DNA of 64,000 nt from Pseudopyrenochaeta lycopersici. Taxonomy: Eukaryota; Ascomycota; Dothideomycetes; Pleosporales; Pseudopyrenochaetaceae. The stretch's first letter is position 1; each line of letters starts with the position of its first letter. The stretch spans positions 62,001 through 126,000 of the forward strand of contig NHZP01000032.1 in assembly GCA_003313425.1 (NCBI GenBank), read 5' to 3'. The position numbers and the translations under genes were made by a program. The notes below the pieces were generated by a model. The model saw only the letters and a program-made list of their open reading frames with translations, did not search any database and was not told where the DNA came from. Of this stretch, positions 37,060 to 51,024 are shown piece after piece.

Positions 37060-40000
37060 TTACGCCACAGGGTGCCCAGAAGGCCCATAGGCTGACTATC
37101 CCATCTGACCTAATCGCTTAGACCTCGGTACGCCCACGCTTCATTCCAAGCCCAAAGCAGCTTCGTCCCTCTCGACTCTGACCTCTCTACTCCTTGTAGT
37201 TATACCGTCCAGGACCTGCCTTACTCTTGTCCCCACGGTCCTTCGTATCCGAGAGCTGTTTCCCAACCGTCGACCTTCTTATTACCGGCTGGCCAACTTC
37301 GAGTCCGTGAGGATATAACCTGTGGTGGCCTGGAGGGTCCTACAGTATCGCGTTCACCCTAGGTGTCTAGTAGCAATAACAAACTCAACAGTCCTATTGA
37401 GCACATTAAGGTTAGGTTTCTAAGACTCCGCCTTTCTATCTAGTAGTTCGCCTAAGGGTAGCTGTTATTCTAACTGTCCTCCTAAGAAGAAGAACAGGTC
37501 GCCCTACCTATTACCTGCAACTTTCTGTAGTGCCAGACAGAGCTCGTCCTATTATAAATATTTAAAGAGGAAGTAGTAAACAGTTTCTAGGGTCTGTCTT
37601 TTACACTCGTATAAGTCTAAATTCGTAGCGCCTATTTTTGTAAGGTAACTCTTAAGCTAACTCTTTCTAGTGCGTAGTTAGCATAGTATCGCTGCTTTCT
37701 TATATGTGAGGTTGTTGTATATGATTCGCGTGTGTTAGCCAGGTAGTGCTGCGTCTAGGGGTACCAGCTTATCTAGTTTTGTCCTTAGTAAGAGGGCGTG
37801 ATCCTTTTCAGCGCTGACAGTAGTGTAAGTCCAGATATTGGTGGCAGGTCTTTACTTATCGCTTTCTTTGCTAGGTTATCTACTTTCTTACTTCCTATGA
37901 TTTTCGCGTGTGCGGGGACCTATTAGACACGAACATCTAGCTCTCCTTGTCTTCTTAAGTCTAGTATAGTGTTCACGATTAGCTGAATTACGGCTTAACT
38001 ACTCTAGCGAGAAGGTCGCTCTACTGCTCTAATAGCTGTCTAGCTGTTACTTACTATTATATAGGTAAGATCTCTAGCCCTGTCTCTAAATTAGGTAATC
38101 GTGTTAAGAGACTAAATAGCTAAGATAAGTTTAAGTGCAGCTTAAATTACTATAAGCTTGACGTAGCTTACTATGTATCTGTTGTTTTGCCTAACTCTAA
38201 TAGCCTTACTGTGTTCTATAACTATATTATCCTGTCTTCTAGCTAAATAGTAGATGCTAACTCCTGCGTTGTTCCCTTAGTATAAAGCATCTATAAAGAT
38301 TTTTAAATCTTTAGATTCGTCTGCCTACTTCTTTACTTCTTCTCTACTAAGGATATTAGCTTTTAATCCTTATTACTATAGAGGTATGTAGAATAGATTA
38401 ATCCTCTCTAGCCTAATACGATTAACTAACTCTAGTTTTGCTGCCACTTACTAGAGTAGTAAAAGAAAGCGCTTATTCTTCGTATCTATACCCTTACGTA
38501 TCTTCTACTATAGATAATATGCTAGGAGGGTGTAGCACTTAACGTAGAAGTTATATTTCTGTCTGCACAGGCGCGTCTTAAGTTATTTAATATCTGCTTC
38601 TACTTCAGCCCTAGTTAGCGCTATAGTACGAAAGGCTCCTATTATTGCTTGCGTTCTAATCTGCTAGATCTAGTTTAGTATCCTAATAGTCTAACTTGTT
38701 AGACTTATAGACTATATTAGGGATGCATAGTCGACTGTAGGTGTTACTGTTGCGGTGAATAGTTACCTAGCTGCTCCTACTGTTATCTCTTTCATACGCT
38801 TCAGAGCTAGTGCTGCCCTCACGCCTCTCTTAGTAGCTCTAGCCGCATATTAGTAAAACTGAAGTTTCTGATTAAAGACTACCCTAAGGATTTTAACCTC
38901 TAATTATAGATAGATTGCTTCTCTATTAACGACGATTGGCCGGTTTAATATTATATTATTCCTGCGTATGAAGTAGATGAAGGCCGTTTTATCAGCTTTA
39001 AATAAGGCACCGCTCTTCTGCGCCTATTGCTCTGCTTTTACTACTACTGTTTCTTATAGCAAACAGGTGTTTTCCTCTGCTAACGCCCTAGTAACCTAAG
39101 TAGTGTAGTTGTCTATAAAAGCTATTGCCCCTTTATTACGGTTTATCTTAGATAAGACTAAGCCCGCATTAAAGTAAAGGAACAAGATAGGAGATAGCGG
39201 GTTTCTCTGGGTTGGAATGTGGTAGCAGGCTTAATTGTAAAGACTAGCTATCTAGGTATTCTTATATAGACAATAGACCTAGTTACCTACTAGGCAGCTA
39301 TAGGCAGCCACACGTGATCATGGGATTTAACTCCCTGGGGTAGCCCTGCCTGCGGTAGGTCTATTATCTCTGTAGTATCGCCATTTACTACTACTAACGC
39401 TTTTTGTTAGCTGCAGAAGTTAACGATCTAGTCTACTAATCTGCTAGGGATTCTCCTGTCCTATAGTCTTCTAGTAAGCACAGTAACATTAACGCTATTA
39501 TAAGCGCCCTTTATATTAAAACTAACTAAGCTTAGAACTCTTCTATCTCTCTAGGCTTAGAAGACGCATTCTTAGAGAATAGTTAAGGCTTAAGCTATTA
39601 ATCTTCCTTTTCTTACCCTAAAATAGCTCTTTAGAAGCAGATAATACGTCTCTGCTAGGAATAATAATCTTTCTACTACTACTACTTCTAGGTTCTTCCC
39701 TAAGGTAGCAAGGAGAGAGATAGGTTAGTATACCTTTGCTACTATATAGTCTAATTTGTTTAGCTTCCGCAGAGGCATAATCTTCGCAATCTTCTATGTC
39801 CTAGGGAGTGTCGCGGTCTTAAGGGATACTCTAAACAACGCTACTATATAGTGTTTAAGGACTAGCCACAGTTATTACCACACAATAGCTAGAAAGTTAT
39901 TAGGTCCTAGTGCCCTGTATAGACTGGACGCGAATATTACCCTGTGCACTTCGGTTTCTAACAGTAGTTCTATTAGCAGGGTCTCGCCAGATCCCTCTTC

Positions 40001-40655
40001 CTCCTAGTCCTCCGCGATATCCGCTAGAGGTTTAAAGAACTCTCCTAGTAAACATCTTACGATATCACTGTTAGATGTGCTAAGCCCAACATCTATCCTA
40101 AGAGATAGTATCCTTACAAAGGCAGTACTATGTGATAGATCCAAGTAACAGGCTATGTCCCAGATGTTCCAAGATTCAGCAACAAAGTCCTGCCAGTAAG
40201 TCTTCCTTTAATTTCTAATAGCGTCGTGATATCTCTTCTAATAGGTTTCTGTCATATGTTAGAGGTATAGGTTAACTATGTTCGCTCTCTGTGCTGCTCT
40301 TGCCCTATTACGCCAGTAGGTGTAGCTTTTCCTAGGCTCTGTTAAGTCTTCTGTCCACCATCTCTTCGTATATTGTGATGGTCTAGCTACTAGGACGTGT
40401 TTCTTAATTGTTGGCCCCACGCATTTAGTGATGAACTGGCAGTATTCGTCGACGTCACTAGGGTTTTATAGCTGTGGGCGAAGCTTTAGCGCTTTAGTAA
40501 CTCCTTTCCTTATTAAGTCCTATCGTGCTTTCTTCTAGGGCTTCCTTAGTAGTCCTCTCCTGTGTACAAGATCAATGGAGAATTCCGTGCAGATGGCTAT
40601 GTGGTCAGAACCATGTGCCGTCATGTCCGTCGTGCACCCCTGTACTTCTGACGCG
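37060..40655 (-). mobile_element. Tad1/I-like LINE retrotransposon, antisense, 5'-truncated, RIPed
   Basis: Read on the - strand through stops, it starts within the endonuclease C-terminus (SDHIAICTEFSI, about 40610-40575). It continues through KRWWTEDLT, RNRARAAQRANIVNLYL and the reverse transcriptase. The RT contains PRSSSSRKI-like and LPQAGLP segments near 39350, RETRYLLSCSF about 39190 after a foreign insert, then KADKTAFIYFIRRNNI about 38990 and YAARATKRGVRAALALKRMK about 38800. A region EVEADI follows, then an RNase H domain (FIDALYQGNNAGVSIY about 38290; VPAHAKI...KVDNLAKKA about 37900). About 37060-37400 is a less mutated 3' UTR, followed by the (AATC)n tract. Its 5' end abuts a DNA-ligase C-terminus. 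Confidence 0.85.
39204..39344. mobile_element. Short (about 130-140 bp) insertion in the LINE reverse transcriptase
   Basis: Sequence between GGGTTGGAATG and GGATTTAACTCC is foreign to the RT reading frame: LPQ on one side and the N-P-L-S-P-type continuation on the other are separated by it. On the - strand CCCAG occurs at both edges, a possible 5-bp duplication. The insert contains a near-tandem TAGGCAGCTA/TAGGCAGC and CACGTGATCATG. About 60 bp of it recur inverted at 41800-41866. It could be a MITE, SINE or truncated solo LTR. Confidence 0.6.
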
Positions 40656-41290
40656 AGTTCAGGGGATTGCTGCATGCCCTCAGCGTCTGTCGAAGTAATA
40701 AGCGATACCTTAGCTCGTTTGACGGCTAGTTGATAATCCTCTGAGAGGAGCTTTCGTTTCAATAGCTGAAAGAAACTATCATCCAGATGTAAACAATCCT
40801 CTTTTACCTTCCCGTTTTCCTGCTCTTCGCTCTCCTGTTTCTCTAGGCCACTACTAGAGCTAATTGTGCGACTTATAGAATGTATTAGGTAGTCTAGATT
40901 AGAGTATATTTGTTTAAGCTTCTTAAGCTAATTTCTGTTTTTGCTCTTAATCTCCTGCGGCATTTCTATGCTCTTCCTTACTAATTCTTACAGCTTGCTA
41001 AAGCTAACTGTATCCTTAAACGTACGGTCCTGATAGATCTTCTGTACCTAAGGAAATCGCAGAGCATAATACCTAGTATTAGCTAGTTTGTTAAAGCTAG
41101 CACCTATTACATCCGCGACAAAGGGCTGCTTAAACAAGTCGGTTAGCTAAGGCAGCTTCCCTCGTTCTAATCTGACGTCGAACTCGGGGGTGGAAAGAGA
41201 AAAAGGTGTTTCTTGAAAGTATCCAAGTCTGTTAAGAGAAAGAATATCCTCTTTGGCCATACCGTGCCGGCCCTCCATCCTTCGTTTTCC
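40656..41290 (-). pseudogene. C-terminal part of a fungal ATP-dependent DNA ligase, RIPed (copy 1)
   Basis: On the - strand: GMAKEDILSLNRLGYFQETP (about 41250), then FVADVIGASFNKLANTRYYA (about 41120), LRFP, QKIYQDRTFKDTVSFSKL (about 41040), and a Lys/Glu-rich tail ending in LLKRKLLSEDYQLAVKRAK (about 40750) and STDAEGMQQ. The middle matches the OB-fold/C-terminal part of fungal DNA-ligase-domain proteins. It aligns along its length with copy 2 at 57962-59565, which has the nucleotidyl-transferase motifs. Stops are at Gln/Trp positions. Right after GMQQ the frame passes into LINE endonuclease sequence (ELASEVQG), so the true C-terminus is missing. The catalytic domain is absent here. Confidence 0.7.
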
Positions 41291-41517
41291 TTGCGCTGCA
41301 GCCGGAGATGGCTCCCGATTACAGCATCTTTGTTTCAAAAACAAACAGGAAGCGACCTGAAATAGTGTATATGAGCTCTTTTGAGACCGCCAAAGACGGT
41401 CCTTCCGCGGTAGCTTGCGCAACTTTGTCTCCTCCTATATCATACAATCAAAGCCATAAGTTTCGTCCGCATCCAAAGCGTGCCTGAACAACCAAAGCCA
41501 TGGCCAGCTCACACCAA

Positions 41518-41790
41518 TCATGGCTTCTCCGGAACAAGGGCGGCCATTGAGGCAAGAGGCTTGAAGCAGACTACATAGAGTGGCTGCAGAGTGTGGGTGG
41601 CATGTGGGGGAAAGATCATCAATAGTATCTTGTTGTTGTCGCAGTACCTGATGAACTCTCCTGTTATATGGCTGCTATGGCCGTTAATGATGAGTAAACG
41701 CCACTTTCTCCGAGCCTTTGGCTTGGTGTAGCTGTCAAACACCTGTTGAAGCCACGTCAATCTAAGATCGTCGTCCAGCCATAGAGTTAT
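41518..41790 (-). pseudogene. Fot1/pogo-type transposase fragment, not RIPed
   Basis: The - strand frame reads LTWLQQVFDSYTKPKARRKW, then LLIINGHSSHITGEFIRYCD and PPHATHTLQPLYVVCFKPLA. This is the second half of a DDE catalytic core (LLILDGHxSH in the family; here Asp is Asn). It begins and ends abruptly, has no terminal repeats, and differs clearly from the element at 1708-3399. The lack of RIP despite being a repeat relic fits its short length. Confidence 0.8.
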
Positions 41791-41799
41791 GTAGTTAGT

Positions 41800-42352
<553 letters not shown>

Positions 42353-43498
42353 AGTCATAGGAAGTCAAGAGTATCTGCATAGAGAATATTGAATAACTCT
42401 TCTATACTTCATATCTCTATTGTAACACTATTCCGCAGAGGGGGACAGGGATAAGGATGAATATACACCTAGGTGATTTGCTAGGTGGAAGCATCGAGAA
42501 CTTTCTCAATTGGTGGCAGGACTAAGAGTAATAGAACTACCTGTAAGGACTTGGCACGCTTCCGCCTTGTCAGACGGCATGCGAACACCTTTGTCACGCT
42601 AGCAGAGAGGGTGGACGACCCGCATCGGCCACACCCTTGCCATGATCGTCTGGAATGGATGGCGTTAGGAAGGGCGGAGGGCCCTGCCAAGCCTAGCCAC
42701 CATCACGGCTCTGCTAGTACTCCTCGCTCACGAACATAAACGATCCAAACTCCGCATAACCCTCAGAGGTCAAACTAAAGCACGTCTCTACGGTCCTAGA
42801 GATTGCAGTGCGCATGTGCGACAGCTGTATCACCAAAACATATCAAGCCTTTCCACCTTCGTATGCGCTTGCAATAACGGCGTTGTGCTAGTGACGCTCA
42901 ACCTACTTGCCGAAGCGTAGGCTTCAATTTCTAGGGCTACTGCACTCTATCCACCTTATATCCCTCCTACTTCATTGTGTTCCCCTTCACCGAGCCGAGA
43001 CTAGATATCGGCTGCCGCTTGGTCTAGGAATCGGCGGTGGTGGGCTCGAGAAGCATGAGGACGTGGTGGCTTGAGCAGGTCTTTCCTTCGGTCAGCGGAG
43101 GGGGCAACAGCGGATTTGGGCGCTCGAGGGCGACCCGATAGTATGTTCCACGTTATCAAAGTAGGTATTGCTATGCGTTGGACCGCATCTCGAAGTGGGC
43201 AGGATGAGTAGGATGGCTGTGTCGAAGCTGGTTTCGGCGCTGGAAACGCGTTGGCCAGACTGACAGGCGCGTGGCCGTGCAGGTCTTGGCACTGCTCCTA
43301 ATCACGAGCCGGATTTAATCCTATTCCGAGCGCTTATGCAATCCGCACAGCCGCATATCTTATAGTAAAATACCCGCGAATGGATAGCACAAAATAGAAT
43401 CAACCAACACTATCAATACGGGGTCCCACCCTTGCCACTCCTCGAAAAGCACACTAGACCAATAAGGCAAACAGAGACGAAAAAGGCCACAAACCCGG
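42353..43498. other. Non-coding region with a dispersed repeat; likely includes the LINE 5' UTR
   Basis: Normal composition. Overlapping open frames at 42481-42739 on both strands have no family features. 42768-42890 is the inverted copy of the repeat at 24165-24315. The GC-rich stretch from about 43000 to 43498 precedes the LINE ORF1 start and may be its 5' UTR; its exact left end could not be set. Confidence 0.45.
42768..42890 (-). repeat. Dispersed repeat, copy 2
   Basis: Reverse complement carries GCGCATACGAAGGTGGAAAG, GATATGTTTTGGTGATACAG and GTGCTTTAGTTTGAC, as in 24165-24315, minus about 30 bp internally. Confidence 0.7.
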
Positions 43499-44887
43499 AT
43501 GGAAAGACAGACATCTCCGCCAGAATACAACGTCTTCCTGCAAGAGCATCCACCTGACCCGCCAGATCGGACGCCGATGCGTCTCGACGCGTCGACCGAT
43601 GAACCCCGAACCAACACCACCAACAATAGCCAAACAGCTCGTCCACAACGCAGATCTCAACCCGTCACCTTCTTTGATGGAACAACATGGGGAGGAGCGA
43701 CAGCCGACCCCGTCGTTCCCAGCTCAAACGCAAGCACATGCCCAATCCAGTCCGATCGACCAACGAACGCGACCCTAAGCAATACAAACCGTGTAGCCAG
43801 ACTGCGAGCGAGGCAGAGGAGGTCACCCAAACCGTCACACACTAGATAGGAAGAGGTGACTTGGCTTATCGCGAGCCTCTAGGACACCATCATAAGGCAA
43901 GAAGTAAAGATAGAGGAGATTAGAACCAATCAGGTCGCGCTAGAAAAGCAGAACGAAACGCTGCAAGTCTAGAATACCATACTAGGTACGAAGGTTAAGG
44001 AGCTAATAAGCCAGAACAACGTGCAGAATAACTAGAATATAACATTGCGAGAAGAAATTACCGCTCTTAGAAGTAAGTTATAAATACTTAGAGCAAATCG
44101 CTTATTATAGGCTGCAGTAGCAGCTCGTAGAATAACACTAAACAGATCTCTAACGGCGACTCCTAGTCCAACCTAACCATCAGACTAGCAAAAGCTCTTA
44201 GGAATTACCCTTAACCTCTCTAGGCTAGTTAACACGCAACTTTAGGTTACTAACGTTAAAGAAATTAGAGACTAAGTAAGGCAGGCCTTTAACAGCTACG
44301 CTAATACTAAAGACATTAACTAGATCAGAATTACGAAAACAGTAACAGACCTATATAAAGTTAGGATATGTTTAAGAACTTATAAGGAAGCTACTAAAGC
44401 TAAGAAGCATAATAAATAGGTCTAGTCCTACTTCTGTAGAGCCTAGATACAGAGTAAATAATAGTACCTAGTTAAAGTAGATAGGGTTAGTAAGAGTAGT
44501 ATCTGTAATAACTCGCAGATAAACTTCTATAATAATACCTATACAGAATTAGGCGCTAAGAATAGAGTATCTATTAAGAAGATACGCTTCGTAGGCTGTC
44601 TAAACCTAGACAAACTCTACTACTCTATTACCCTCTACCTTAGTAGTAAGTAGGAAGCAGATAAACTTATACACTATAAGTATCTAGAGGTTAATAGGGA
44701 AGTAGTATACACTAAAAAGTATAAACAAGTTACTAAACCCTAATACTATTTTAAATGCTAGAAATTTAGTAACTATAAAGCGCGGAGGTGCCTAGCTAGA
44801 GAGCTAACATACAGGCTATATGCTAGAGCTAGCTATGTAGAAAGTAACTGCGCCTCTAAAACCCTAAAATATATTAACTACGCTAGC
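43499..44887 (+). pseudogene. LINE ORF1 (gag-like), first part, RIPed from about 43850
   Basis: ATG at 43499 begins a 116-codon open stretch (MERQTSPPEYNVFLQEHPPD...) that is Pro/Thr/Asn-rich and free of RIP. After the TAG at 43847 the same frame continues with stops at Gln/Trp: a coiled-coil-like segment (EIRTNQVALEKQNETLQV, about 43920), more ORF1, and a zinc-knuckle array (YFKC-KFSNYKARRCLARE about 44750; then SYVESNCASKTLKYINYAS up to 44887). The array is interrupted by Gypsy element F. Beyond it, in the same frame, LHKASNRSCPKYKRL at 51425 completes the last knuckle. ORF1 proteins of Tad1-like LINEs bind RNA. Confidence 0.8.
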
Positions 44888-45282
44888 TGTTACGAACAGG
44901 AAGTGGGAAGGCGGCGGTTATAAGGATGAGGGAAGAGGCACGGACGGCCAGCGAGGAGACCGAGCCTCTAAACCAACTAATAACGCCAGGATTACGTGAT
45001 CCTAGGAAACTCACGCTAAGACGGACTATATCCTATAGGACAGAGATAAACCTAGAAATCCTAGAGGGGGCCTTATAGGAATCCTATGAGATAATTATGT
45101 ATATAGACTTGCATAATGTAGCCCTACAGCACATTGTGATCAACTTAAGACAATCTACAAGTATACTACTATTTAATACTTCTACCTTTAACCTAGCCTG
45201 CATATCTACAGAATACTCTAAAGATATCTACTAGTTAATACTAGTTACTTTATATTATAACTACTTAACTAGATCTTTAATA
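44888..45282 (+). repeat. 5' LTR of Gypsy element F (type C)
   Basis: Begins TGTTACGAACAGGAAGTGGG and ends GATCTTTAATA (CA to TA). Nearly identical to 51025-51419. Confidence 0.9.
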
Positions 45283-48200
45283 TTTTAATTACCCTTAAGA
45301 TAAGCAGTCCTAGCGAATACGTAGCTACCTCTGATTCTTTAACTGTGTCTACTAAAGGACGTCTAATTAGTAAACCTACTATGTTTAGTAGTAACTAATA
45401 ATACTTTAAAGGATGGTTGCTCTAACTTAACCTCTACTTTTACCTCTACGAGGATATTAATAAAAGTAATAAGGCACCTATCGCAATTACTTACCTTACA
45501 GGTAAGGCGCTAGACTAGGTTACACCACAACTAGAATAATATATAGACTAAGGAATTATAGATGCAGAGAACACGGAAATGTTTAAAGATTAGGATAAGT
45601 TTAAAAAACATATCTAACAGATCTTTAGGATACAGACTAAGAAAGTTGCAGCAGAATAATACATACAGGAACTAAAATAATACACCTCTATCGCTAACTA
45701 CGCTAATAAGTTTAAATAATACTCTATAATTATTAGATAGGATAATAAAGCTCTTAAAAGAATATTCTAACAGGGCCTAAAACTACAGGTTAGGGAGGAA
45801 CTTATAAGAACAGGATTTATTATTAAAGACCTAAATAACCTAATTAATAACTATATAAGAATTAATAATAACTTATATAAACTAAACTAGGAACTACAGA
45901 GCTATAGAAAAAGAAGAATAAACCACACAGGTAAACAGAAAAGCTATATTTACTACCTAAGGAATACTTATACTACTAGCTACTACACTTCTAATAAACT
46001 AGAACTAATGCATCTAAATAACGTTAATAAGAAGTAAAGGAATAGGAAAGTAGGAAACTAGAAGACAGATGCAGAGAAGATAAAAGGCAATTACTATAAT
46101 TACGGGAAGAAGGAATACTTTATAAAAAATTATAGATAAAAGAATAAAGTTACTTAACTTAAAGTTAACATAATTAAAAACTTTAATAACACCTAATTTA
46201 GAGACTAGGAGGTAGTTACTATACCTAACTATAGCACTAGACCCTTATTACTACTATAATAGGATAATAACTAGATTATAGGAACCTATAGACAGGTTCC
46301 CTTAAATACTTAGGAGATTAACTAGAATAATAAGGCTCTAGCAGAACTATATCTAGGGACCCTAGTTAACTAGGACTAACTACTACTTATAGAAAGTATT
46401 AAGGAAGCACAGGCACTAGATAACGAAACACAGAGAATATAGGGTATACTAGCACTATAGAAAATATACAGTAGAAAATACGTATGTATGCGATACTAGG
46501 ACTAGAAGATAAAATGTAAGCCCTTAAATTAGAATAATATGTGTTAGGAATACGTAATAGAGAATATTAAGTATTTTAGATTCTCTACAGAATAAGCTAA
46601 GTAATAAATTAAATAAAAAGCTTTAGCCTAGGTAGAGAAGGGACAGAAACTCTTTTAATACAACTACAACTAGAGAAACCTAAAACACGGGCTACTATTA
46701 TATCTCTGCTGTATATATAATTACTGCGATTACTATTACGCTATTAAGCTATAAGAAGGACACTTCCTAATACTAAAAGGGGCGTGCAAATAGTAATAGT
46801 ATAACTATTAACGGGATAATTATATTAACTACTTATAGGATAAACAAATAACAAACTATTTTCTAGGACATAATAACGAGCATACTGTAAACCAAAATAT
46901 TATTATAAATAAGCGATGCACTAATAAATTATAGTAAACCTGCATAAATCTAGGATATAAGCGCTATAAGCTAGAAAAGGAAGTAAACGGCTTTAAGGAA
47001 AATTCTTTTTTAGACAGAAACTAGAAGTTAAACCTTCCTATAGCAAGAAGGCCAGAACTAGACAAGGGATTCGTCTATAACTAGACAGCACTAATAAGCA
47101 GTGTTAAGCTATCTAATAAAAGGAAGAGAGTCTCTTCTAACTCAGAATAGAACTCTAAGGAAAGGAGCTAAAGGCACTAATAGATTCTAGATTATAAGTA
47201 AACTACATCTCTAGGACAGCTATATTAAAAGCAAGGCTATAACCTGTCTTAAAGAAAACACCCTACTAGATAACAGTAGCGAACAGAAAATTAGGAGGGA
47301 TAATAACTTATAAGGTTACTACTAGCCTTAGCCTAGCCTCTAAAACATACTAGGTTAGACTAGACGTCTTTAGGACGGCCGCCTACAATATCATACTAGG
47401 GCTACCTTAGTTAAGGCACTGTAACCTAGTAATTAACTGGACAAAATAAAAAGTATCTGTGCGTACAAAGAATAATGTAAGAATACCTACGTAACAGTCG
47501 CATGCCTTAGTAGATAAGAAGACGATAATAAATATTAAACCTTCGCGAAAAGCTAAGAAACAGCTACTTTATTAGTAGCTAGCAAAGAACGCTAAGAAGA
47601 ATAAGGAGTTAGTTACTACTCCTAGGATCCTAGAAGAATATAAGGAATTTAGAGATATATTTACTAAAAAGGTAAGAAGGGAAGCACTACTAAAACACTA
47701 AGAATAAGACTATAAGATAGAACTTATAGAAGGTAAGCAGCCTAAGTTTATACTAATATACTGCCTAAGCAACTACGAGCTAGGCGTACTAAAGAAATAT
47801 ATTAATAAAAATTTAGCGAAGGGTTTTATTAGGAAATCTAAGTCCTTAGCAGGATATCCTGTCCTATTTGCGCTAAAGAAGGATAGAGCGTTAAGGTTAT
47901 ACATTAACTATAGGAAGTTAAACAATATTACTAAAAAGAACTGCTACCCGCTACCTAATATATAAGAACTACGCAACAGATTAATAGGAGCTTAATACTT
48001 TACTACACTAGACCTAAGAGGAGCGTACAACTTTATTAGAATAAAAGAAGGAGAAGAGTAGAAAACCGCCTTTAGGACACGATACAGACATTATAAGTAC
48101 ACGGTAATACCCTTTAGCCTAATAAATGCACTAGCAACGTGTTAAGATTTAATTAATAATGTCTTAGTAGAATATCTTAATATATATACTATAGCCTACC

Positions 48201-51024
48201 TAGACAACATTCTAGTTTACTCTAAAAATATAAACAAATACAGGGAACATGTTAAGGAAGTACTATAATAATTAAGGAACTATTACCTTAAGTTAAAACT
48301 AGAAAAGTGCGAATTTTATAAAGAAGAGGTAGAATTCCTAAGATATATAGTTAGAAGATAAGGAGTGCAGATTAGCGAATTAAAAATTAGGATAATCTAA
48401 GAATAGAAGACACTACAAACCGTTAAAGACATTTAGTTATTCTTAGGATTTATTAACTTTAACTAATAATTTATTAAGGACTTTGCTAAGATTATAACAC
48501 CCTTAACAAAACTAATAAAAAAAGACAAAAAGTAGGACTGGGACGAAGAACAACAACGAGCCTTTAAGATGTTAAAAGAAGCCTGCGTAGCTAAACTAGT
48601 ACTTATATTATTTACTAGTGGATAACTACTAAAGATTGAAACAGATGTATTAGACCTCGCAATTAGAGCAGTAGCTTTACAGAAAAAGGATAGAAAATAG
48701 CACCCTATAGCGTATTACTCGCGTAAGTTCTTATAAATAGAAGAATAATACGATATCTATAATAAAGAACTAAAAGCTATTATTAACGCACTGCGATATT
48801 AGAGGGTATATACAGAAAGTTGCTTAGAACTTACTATTTATACTAACTACTAGAACCTAATATACTTTATAATAATAAAATAACTAAACTAAAGATAAGT
48901 AAGATAGTTAGAACTCTTAGAATAATATAAGTTTAAGATTATCTATACACTAGGAAAAGAAAATAGAAGAGCAGACACACTAAGCAGAAGACACGATATA
49001 ATAGGGAAGAAAACTGAAGTTTATATAGTAATCCTAAAAATAAATAAAGACGGAACTTTAGGACCTTTGCAAGAATACTACGTAATCTTAAAAATATAAG
49101 TAGAAGTCCCTAAAGACCTACACGAAACTATTATCTAATAATATTATAATAATCTAATATATAGATACTTAGGAATCACGAAAATAACAGAACTTATCTA
49201 ACAAAACTATTATATTACAAACCTAAGGCAAAAAGTAGAAACACATATTAAGAAATGTGTACCCTGCTAATACAATAAACATACTACTTATGCACCCTAC
49301 AGCAAGTTACAGGCAATTAAGATACCTACGAAACTATAGGAAGATATAGTAATAGACTTTATTACAGATTTACCTAAGTCTGCAGATAAAGTAACTAGAT
49401 ATAAGTATAATATAATATGCAACGTAGTATGCAGATATATTAAATACGCAGAGTTTATACTGTTTAGAAAGAATTTTACAGCACTACAACTTGCAGAAAT
49501 AATAAAAGACTGAATATTCTAACACTACAGCATACTAAAGACTATTATTAGTAATAGAGATAAGTTATTTATATCTAACTTCTGGTTAACCTTTATAGCT
49601 GAGATAGGTACTTAAAGGAAACTATCTACAGCATACTACCTAGAAACTGATAGATAAACAGAACAAACAAACAGGACCTTGAAACAATACCTACAAACGT
49701 ACTGTAATAAACAACAGGATAACTGGGTATTACTGTTACCTACAGCCTAAATCGCATTTAACAATAGCAAATCTAAAGTAATAGGCGAAATACTGTTCTA
49801 CGCCTATCACGGGAAACACCTAAACCTATTTAAAAGAAACTTTCTAAGTGTTAAAGTAGAAGCTGTAGTTAGGACAGCAGGAGAACTGTAGGCAACGCTA
49901 AAACAGTTACAAGAAAGACTTAAGAAAAGATAAGGATAACAAATTTTATATGTTAATAAGAAAAGAAAAACAGCACCTTAGCTAAAGAAAGGGGATAAAG
50001 TATACTTGCTTACAAAAAACCTACGCACGAAACGACCTAACAAGGGGTTAGACTACGTTAAAGTTAGACTGTTTTTAATTAAATAACGTAACAGACTAGT
50101 TACGTATATATTAGAACTACCTAAAGACGCAAAAATCTACTCTAAGTTCTATATTAAGTTACTAGAACTAGTATACCTAGTAACGCTACTATAAAAGACT
50201 TTTAGGTATAAGACTAAAGAGGAGATAAAGTATAAAGTTAAGAAGATTCTTAATAAGAGACGCTTAAAGATTACAGAAAATTAATATAGAGAAAGAGAGT
50301 ACCTTATAAAATAGAAGGACTACCCTAACTTAGAAAATATATAGGAACCTAAATTAAACTTAGGAAACTGTAAGGAATAAATTAGTAAATATAACTGTAA
50401 TAGGGAATAAAAAGAAGTTAGGTATTAGAATTATAACTAACTTAATCTAACAACATAATTCCTAGAGGAAGAGGGTTACCTTTAAGCTAGGACAGAGTAA
50501 AGACGCTCTAGTCTAAGGCAGAAGTACTAGGCATTAGCCCTTATTTAAGAATATTAACCTTACAATTAATATCCTTAATCGCCTCTAACACCTTAATCTC
50601 TTCTATAATATAACTAGAATTATCTACCTATTATTACTTATAACGCTGTAATAACTTTTATTATTTACAAAGTTAATTCTTTTTCGCGCGAGTAGTAAGA
50701 AGGGCATTCAGCGCCTTCTCTTCTACGTTGTTAGCCTTAGCTTCTTATGCGTCTAATTAAGCTAATTCCTTATCTAGATAAGAAAAGTTTAGAACTAGCA
50801 TATCTACTAGCTCGCATAATAACACCCTATTTTAATAATAATTCCTACACTTCTCTTTTAATAATAATATCCTACACTCTAACTTTTTCTTTAAATAATA
50901 TTTATAAGAGACTATAGCGACCTAACTAATAGTGTTTATGTAATCTCTAATAAGATAATAATAAGTAGTACTATAAGAAGCTATAGGTTAGTTATAAGGA
51001 TATAAGGACTAGAAGGGAGGATAG

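Noticed and set aside
40535..40762. Single antisense protein joining a Lys-rich segment to an SDHIAI motif
   Set aside because: The frame crosses a junction between ligase-derived and LINE-derived DNA, so it is chimeric debris and not a gene.
43360..43660. Antisense hydrophobic frames that look like membrane proteins
   Set aside because: They overlap the start of LINE ORF1 on the other strand and have inconsistent frames; shadows of the sense coding region.
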